Below the pieces are notes generated by a model. The model made no database searches and was not told the DNA's origin. It worked only from the letters and a program-made list of their open reading frames with translations. Of a DNA stretch of 64,000 nucleotides, positions 61,321 to 64,000 are shown piece after piece. Where the stretch lies: positions 1 to 64,000 of the forward strand of contig JAHJIQ010000018.1 of the NCBI GenBank assembly GCA_018823285.1. The letters run 5' to 3'. The translations under genes were made by a program, and so were the position numbers. The stretch's first letter is position 1. Every line of letters starts with the position of its first letter. The stretch comes from Pseudomonadota bacterium (GTDB lineage: Bacteria > Desulfobacterota > Desulfobulbia > Desulfobulbales > JAGXFP01).

Positions 61321-64000
61321 ATGGCGAAGGTCAGAGTATACACATTGGCGAAAGAAGCAGGGATTGAAAACAAGGAGATGGTGGATAAGCTCATTGGGAT
61401 GGGTTTTGACGTGAAATCTCACAGTTCCGCCCTGGATGATGCTGTGGCCGATGAAGCACGTCAGCAACTCGGTCTTATCGAGACCAAGACTGAGCGGAAG
61501 AGAATCCAGTCGGAAGGGAAAACGACCATCATCCGCCGGCGAACCAAAATGGTAGTGGCCGAGGAACCGCCGGCAGAAACTCCGGAAGCCGCGTCGAGCG
61601 CCGCAGAGCCGGTTGAAGAATCACCTGGAAAAGAGAGTGCTCCTGAGCAGGCCGAACCGGAAGTGGTTGTGGTTGAAAAGGACATTGAAGAGACGCAGGA
61701 GCCCGTTCAATCCGAGGCTGCTGCGGTAGCGGTTACCGAAGGTGAGCCGCCGCCTATTCCTCCTGCGAAACCTGCGGATGAGGCTCTTTCTGAAGGCGAT
61801 CAGATTGTCGGTGAGCCAATAACTGAAGATAAGAACGAAAGGGAAACGCCGGTTGTTGAGGAGCCTGCCAAGGTGGTGTCGAATAAGCGCACAGGATTGG
61901 CCAAGGTTATCAAAAGGTCAGCCATTATCCTTCCTGAAGAAGAGGCACGACCCCAGCGGCCCAAAAAATCAGAGAAGAAAGGGAAGGCGGTAGCCAAGCC
62001 TAAAAACGAAGAGATCAGGACTCCGGAGATTCTGGATGATGATGCTGCCGATAAAGGGAAGAAGGGGAAGAGGTATGTGAAGTTCAGTCCTGACCCCACG
62101 GCCCGGGAGCGCCAGAAGAAAGGAGGAGGCGGGAAACGAAAAGGACGCGTTGATGTCGACATGGAAGATGTCGATGCTTTTGGCGGCCGTTTGTCCGGAG
62201 GGCTCAGAGTGGGCAGAGTCCGCCGGGGAGGAGGCAAGAAATCCAAGCAACATGATTCCGGATCCGAGGTCGCCGAAACCAAGGCAATTAAAAAGCGGAT
62301 TAAGGTTTTTGAGACCATCACCGTGAGCGATTTTGCGCATCGGATGGGGGTCAAGGGACACGAGATTATCGCAAACCTTATGGGGTTGGGAGTTATGGCA
62401 ACCTTGAACCAGGCCCTTGATGTGGAAACGGCAACTCTGGTGGCCAATGATTTCGGGTACGAAGTTGAACAGGGGATCACCGAAGAGCAGGCTGTTATCA
62501 ACCTCGAAGAAACCTACAGCGGTGGGGAAGAAGTTCCAAGACCGCCGGTGGTGACGGTGATGGGGCATGTTGACCATGGCAAGACGTCCATTCTTGATGC
62601 CATCCGGAAAACTGATGTGGCAGCGGGAGAGGCCGGGGGCATCACCCAGCATATAGGAGCGCATTATGTGCGGTCGAATCACGGTGACGTGGTCTTTCTT
62701 GACACCCCGGGTCATGCGGCGTTCACCGAGATGAGGTCACGCGGCGCCAAAGTCACGGATGTGGTTGTGCTGGTGGTGGCTGCCGACGATGGCGTGATGG
62801 ACCAGACCCGTGAGGCGATAAGTCATGCCCGGGCAGCCGATGTGCCGATCGTGGTCGCAGTAAACAAAATTGACAAGCCGGATGCGAATGTTGACCGGGT
62901 TAAAGGGGAGCTTGCAGAGTATGATCTTTCTCCCGAAGAATGGGGCGGACAGACCATATACTGTGAGACTTCAGCCAAGCAGAATATCGGGATTGAAGAA
63001 CTTCTGGAGCAGATTCTGCTCCAGGCCGAGATTCTGGAACTGAAAGCCGATCCCGCCAGAAAGGCGAAAGGTTGGGTTGTCGAAGCCCAACTCCACAAGG
63101 GAAGGGGCCCGGTTGCGACCATTCTGGTCCAGCACGGCACCCTGAGAGTCGGTGATTCGTTTGTGGTTGGCGAACATTTCGGACGTGTCCGGTCAATGCA
63201 TAATGACAAGGGATCCATTGTTGAAGAAGCCGGGCCTTCAATGCCTGTTGAAGTGCATGGTCTCAGCGGGGTCCCCAGGGCCGGGGACGAGTTTGTGGTG
63301 GTTCCGGACGAAAAGATGGCCAAGACTATTGCCAACCAGCGGCAGATGAAATTACGGGAAACGGAGCTTGCTTCCACCACCAAGATTTCACTGGAAAATC
63401 TTTTCGAACATCTCCAGGAAGGAGAAATGAAGGAACTGCGGGTTGTGTTGCGGGCCGACGTTCAGGGAACCCTGGAGGCCTTCAGCTCGGCGATCGAAAA
63501 ACTCGGGACCGATCAGGTCAAGGTCAAAGTGCTGCATCAGGGTACCGGCGCGATCATTGAATCCGACATTCTCCTTGCTTCGGCCTCGGACGCATTGATC
63601 TTCGGATTTAACGTCAGGCCCGGAGTCAAGGCCAAGGAGCTTGCCGCCGCCGAGAATGTGGACATGAGATTCTATGATGTTATTTACCACGCTCTTGACG
63701 ATATCAGGGGTGCCATGACCGGGCTGCTTGATCCGACTTTTGTCGAGAAGGTCATCGGGACCATCGAAGTGAGGGAAACGTTTAATCATCCCAAGGCCGG
63801 GACCATTGCCGGCAGTTATGTGTCTGATGGTCGGGTTGACCGGAATTCCAAGGTCCGGATTGTCCGGGACGGAGTGGTCGTCTATACCGGGAAGATTGGT
63901 TCGCTGCGCCGCTTCAAAGACGATGTGAAAGAAGTACAGTCCGGGTTTGAATGTGGTATTAGTATAGAGAACTACAATGATATCAAACCTGGTGATGTCC
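61321..64000 (+). CDS. infB: Translation initiation factor IF-2 (3' end outside window)
   Basis: An open frame of 893 codons to the window edge. The first IF2_N domain starts [20 protein letters not shown]; a long acidic and basic linker follows (about residues 60-310); a second IF2_N domain has [19 protein letters not shown]. The GTPase domain begins near residue 408 with [15 protein letters not shown] (G1), DTPGHAAF (G3) and NKIDKPDA (G4). Domains II and III follow, and the sequence is cut in the C-terminal initiator-tRNA-binding part. CAGGAG lies eight bases before the ATG. Confidence 0.96.
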   Translation, partial: MAKVRVYTLAKEAGIENKEMVDKLIGMGFDVKSHSSALDDAVADEARQQLGLIETKTERKRIQSEGKTTIIRRRTKMVVAEEPPAETPEAASSAAEPVEESPGKESAPEQAEPEVVVVEKDIEETQEPVQSEAAAVAVTEGEPPPIPPAKPADEALSEGDQIVGEPITEDKNERETPVVEEPAKVVSNKRTGLAKVIKRSAIILPEEEARPQRPKKSEKKGKAVAKPKNEEIRTPEILDDDAADKGKKGKRYVKFSPDPTARERQKKGGGGKRKGRVDVDMEDVDAFGGRLSGGLRVGRVRRGGGKKSKQHDSGSEVAETKAIKKRIKVFETITVSDFAHRMGVKGHEIIANLMGLGVMATLNQALDVETATLVANDFGYEVEQGITEEQAVINLEETYSGGEEVPRPPVVTVMGHVDHGKTSILDAIRKTDVAAGEAGGITQHIGAHYVRSNHGDVVFLDTPGHAAFTEMRSRGAKVTDVVVLVVAADDGVMDQTREAISHARAADVPIVVAVNKIDKPDANVDRVKGELAEYDLSPEEWGGQTIYCETSAKQNIGIEELLEQILLQAEILELKADPARKAKGWVVEAQLHKGRGPVATILVQHGTLRVGDSFVVGEHFGRVRSMHNDKGSIVEEAGPSMPVEVHGLSGVPRAGDEFVVVPDEKMAKTIANQRQMKLRETELASTTKISLENLFEHLQEGEMKELRVVLRADVQGTLEAFSSAIEKLGTDQVKVKVLHQGTGAIIESDILLASASDALIFGFNVRPGVKAKELAAAENVDMRFYDVIYHALDDIRGAMTGLLDPTFVEKVIGTIEVRETFNHPKAGTIAGSYVSDGRVDRNSKVRIVRDGVVVYTGKIGSLRRFKDDVKEVQSGFECGISIENYNDIKPGDV

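Overview
The window reads as an ordinary chromosomal stretch of a Gram-negative anaerobe, most likely a Desulfobacterota (Desulfobulbales-like) bacterium. This is inference from gene content: a complex I cluster without the NADH-oxidising module, a dodecaheme-type cytochrome c, an AhbD-like heme enzyme beside hemE/hemH, and a high density of c-di-GMP and hybrid-kinase genes. No rRNA is present, so the assignment rests on gene content alone.

Layout. 1-0.6 kb: 3'-truncated integron-type integrase. 0.7-5.2 kb (minus strand): DnaQ-family exonuclease, cNMP/CBS/DUF294 protein, small membrane protein, EAL protein. 5.7-9.0 kb (plus): MltA, a PilT/PilU-type ATPase, a zinc-ribbon protein. 9.0-19.7 kb (minus): lipoprotein, diguanylate cyclase, a two-gene unit with an AP2-like protein under a promoter carrying tandem GacA-type boxes, two tandem paralogous 7TMR-DISM hybrid kinases, and a PAS-GGDEF protein. 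20-22 kb (minus): rsmG and hisD. 22.3-26.5 kb (plus): an acyl-adenylating enzyme, a hybrid kinase, and a TA-flanked MITE. 26.5-29.9 kb (minus): nadE coupled to a multiheme cytochrome. 30.1-36.8 kb (plus): PIN-PhoH ATPase, a REP-like array, the heme cluster (ahbD-like, hemE, HD protein, hemH), and a GacA-like response regulator followed by a candidate small RNA. 37.1-44.3 kb (minus): a K+ channel-RCK-receiver fusion, then rodA-mrdA-mreD-mreC-mreB. 44.7-46.7 kb (plus): tRNA-Ala, a small protein, mpl. 47.0-58.6 kb (plus): nuoABCD-HIJK, two MrpD-like subunits with a small membrane protein between them, nuoM, nuoN. 58.7-64 kb (plus): tRNA-Gly, rimP, nusA, ylxR, infB (cut by the window end).

How the genes work together. 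The mre/mrd operon, mltA and mpl form a wall-shape and peptidoglycan-recycling set. HemE, HemH and the AhbD-like enzyme could be three steps of one heme b route through coproheme; the heme would supply cytochromes such as the one at 26.5 kb. The Nuo cluster is a quinone-reducing proton pump that probably takes electrons from a donor other than NADH, unless nuoEFG lie elsewhere. The regulatory layer comprises three hybrid kinases, one LuxR-type regulator, two GGDEF proteins and one EAL protein.

The most interesting signal is regulatory. Three copies of a TGTAGG-N6-CYTACA palindrome, resembling the GacA/UvrY box, occur in intergenic DNA. One lies just after the GacA-like regulator gene and in front of a candidate terminator-bounded RNA. 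Two lie in tandem over the promoter of the AP2-domain gene.
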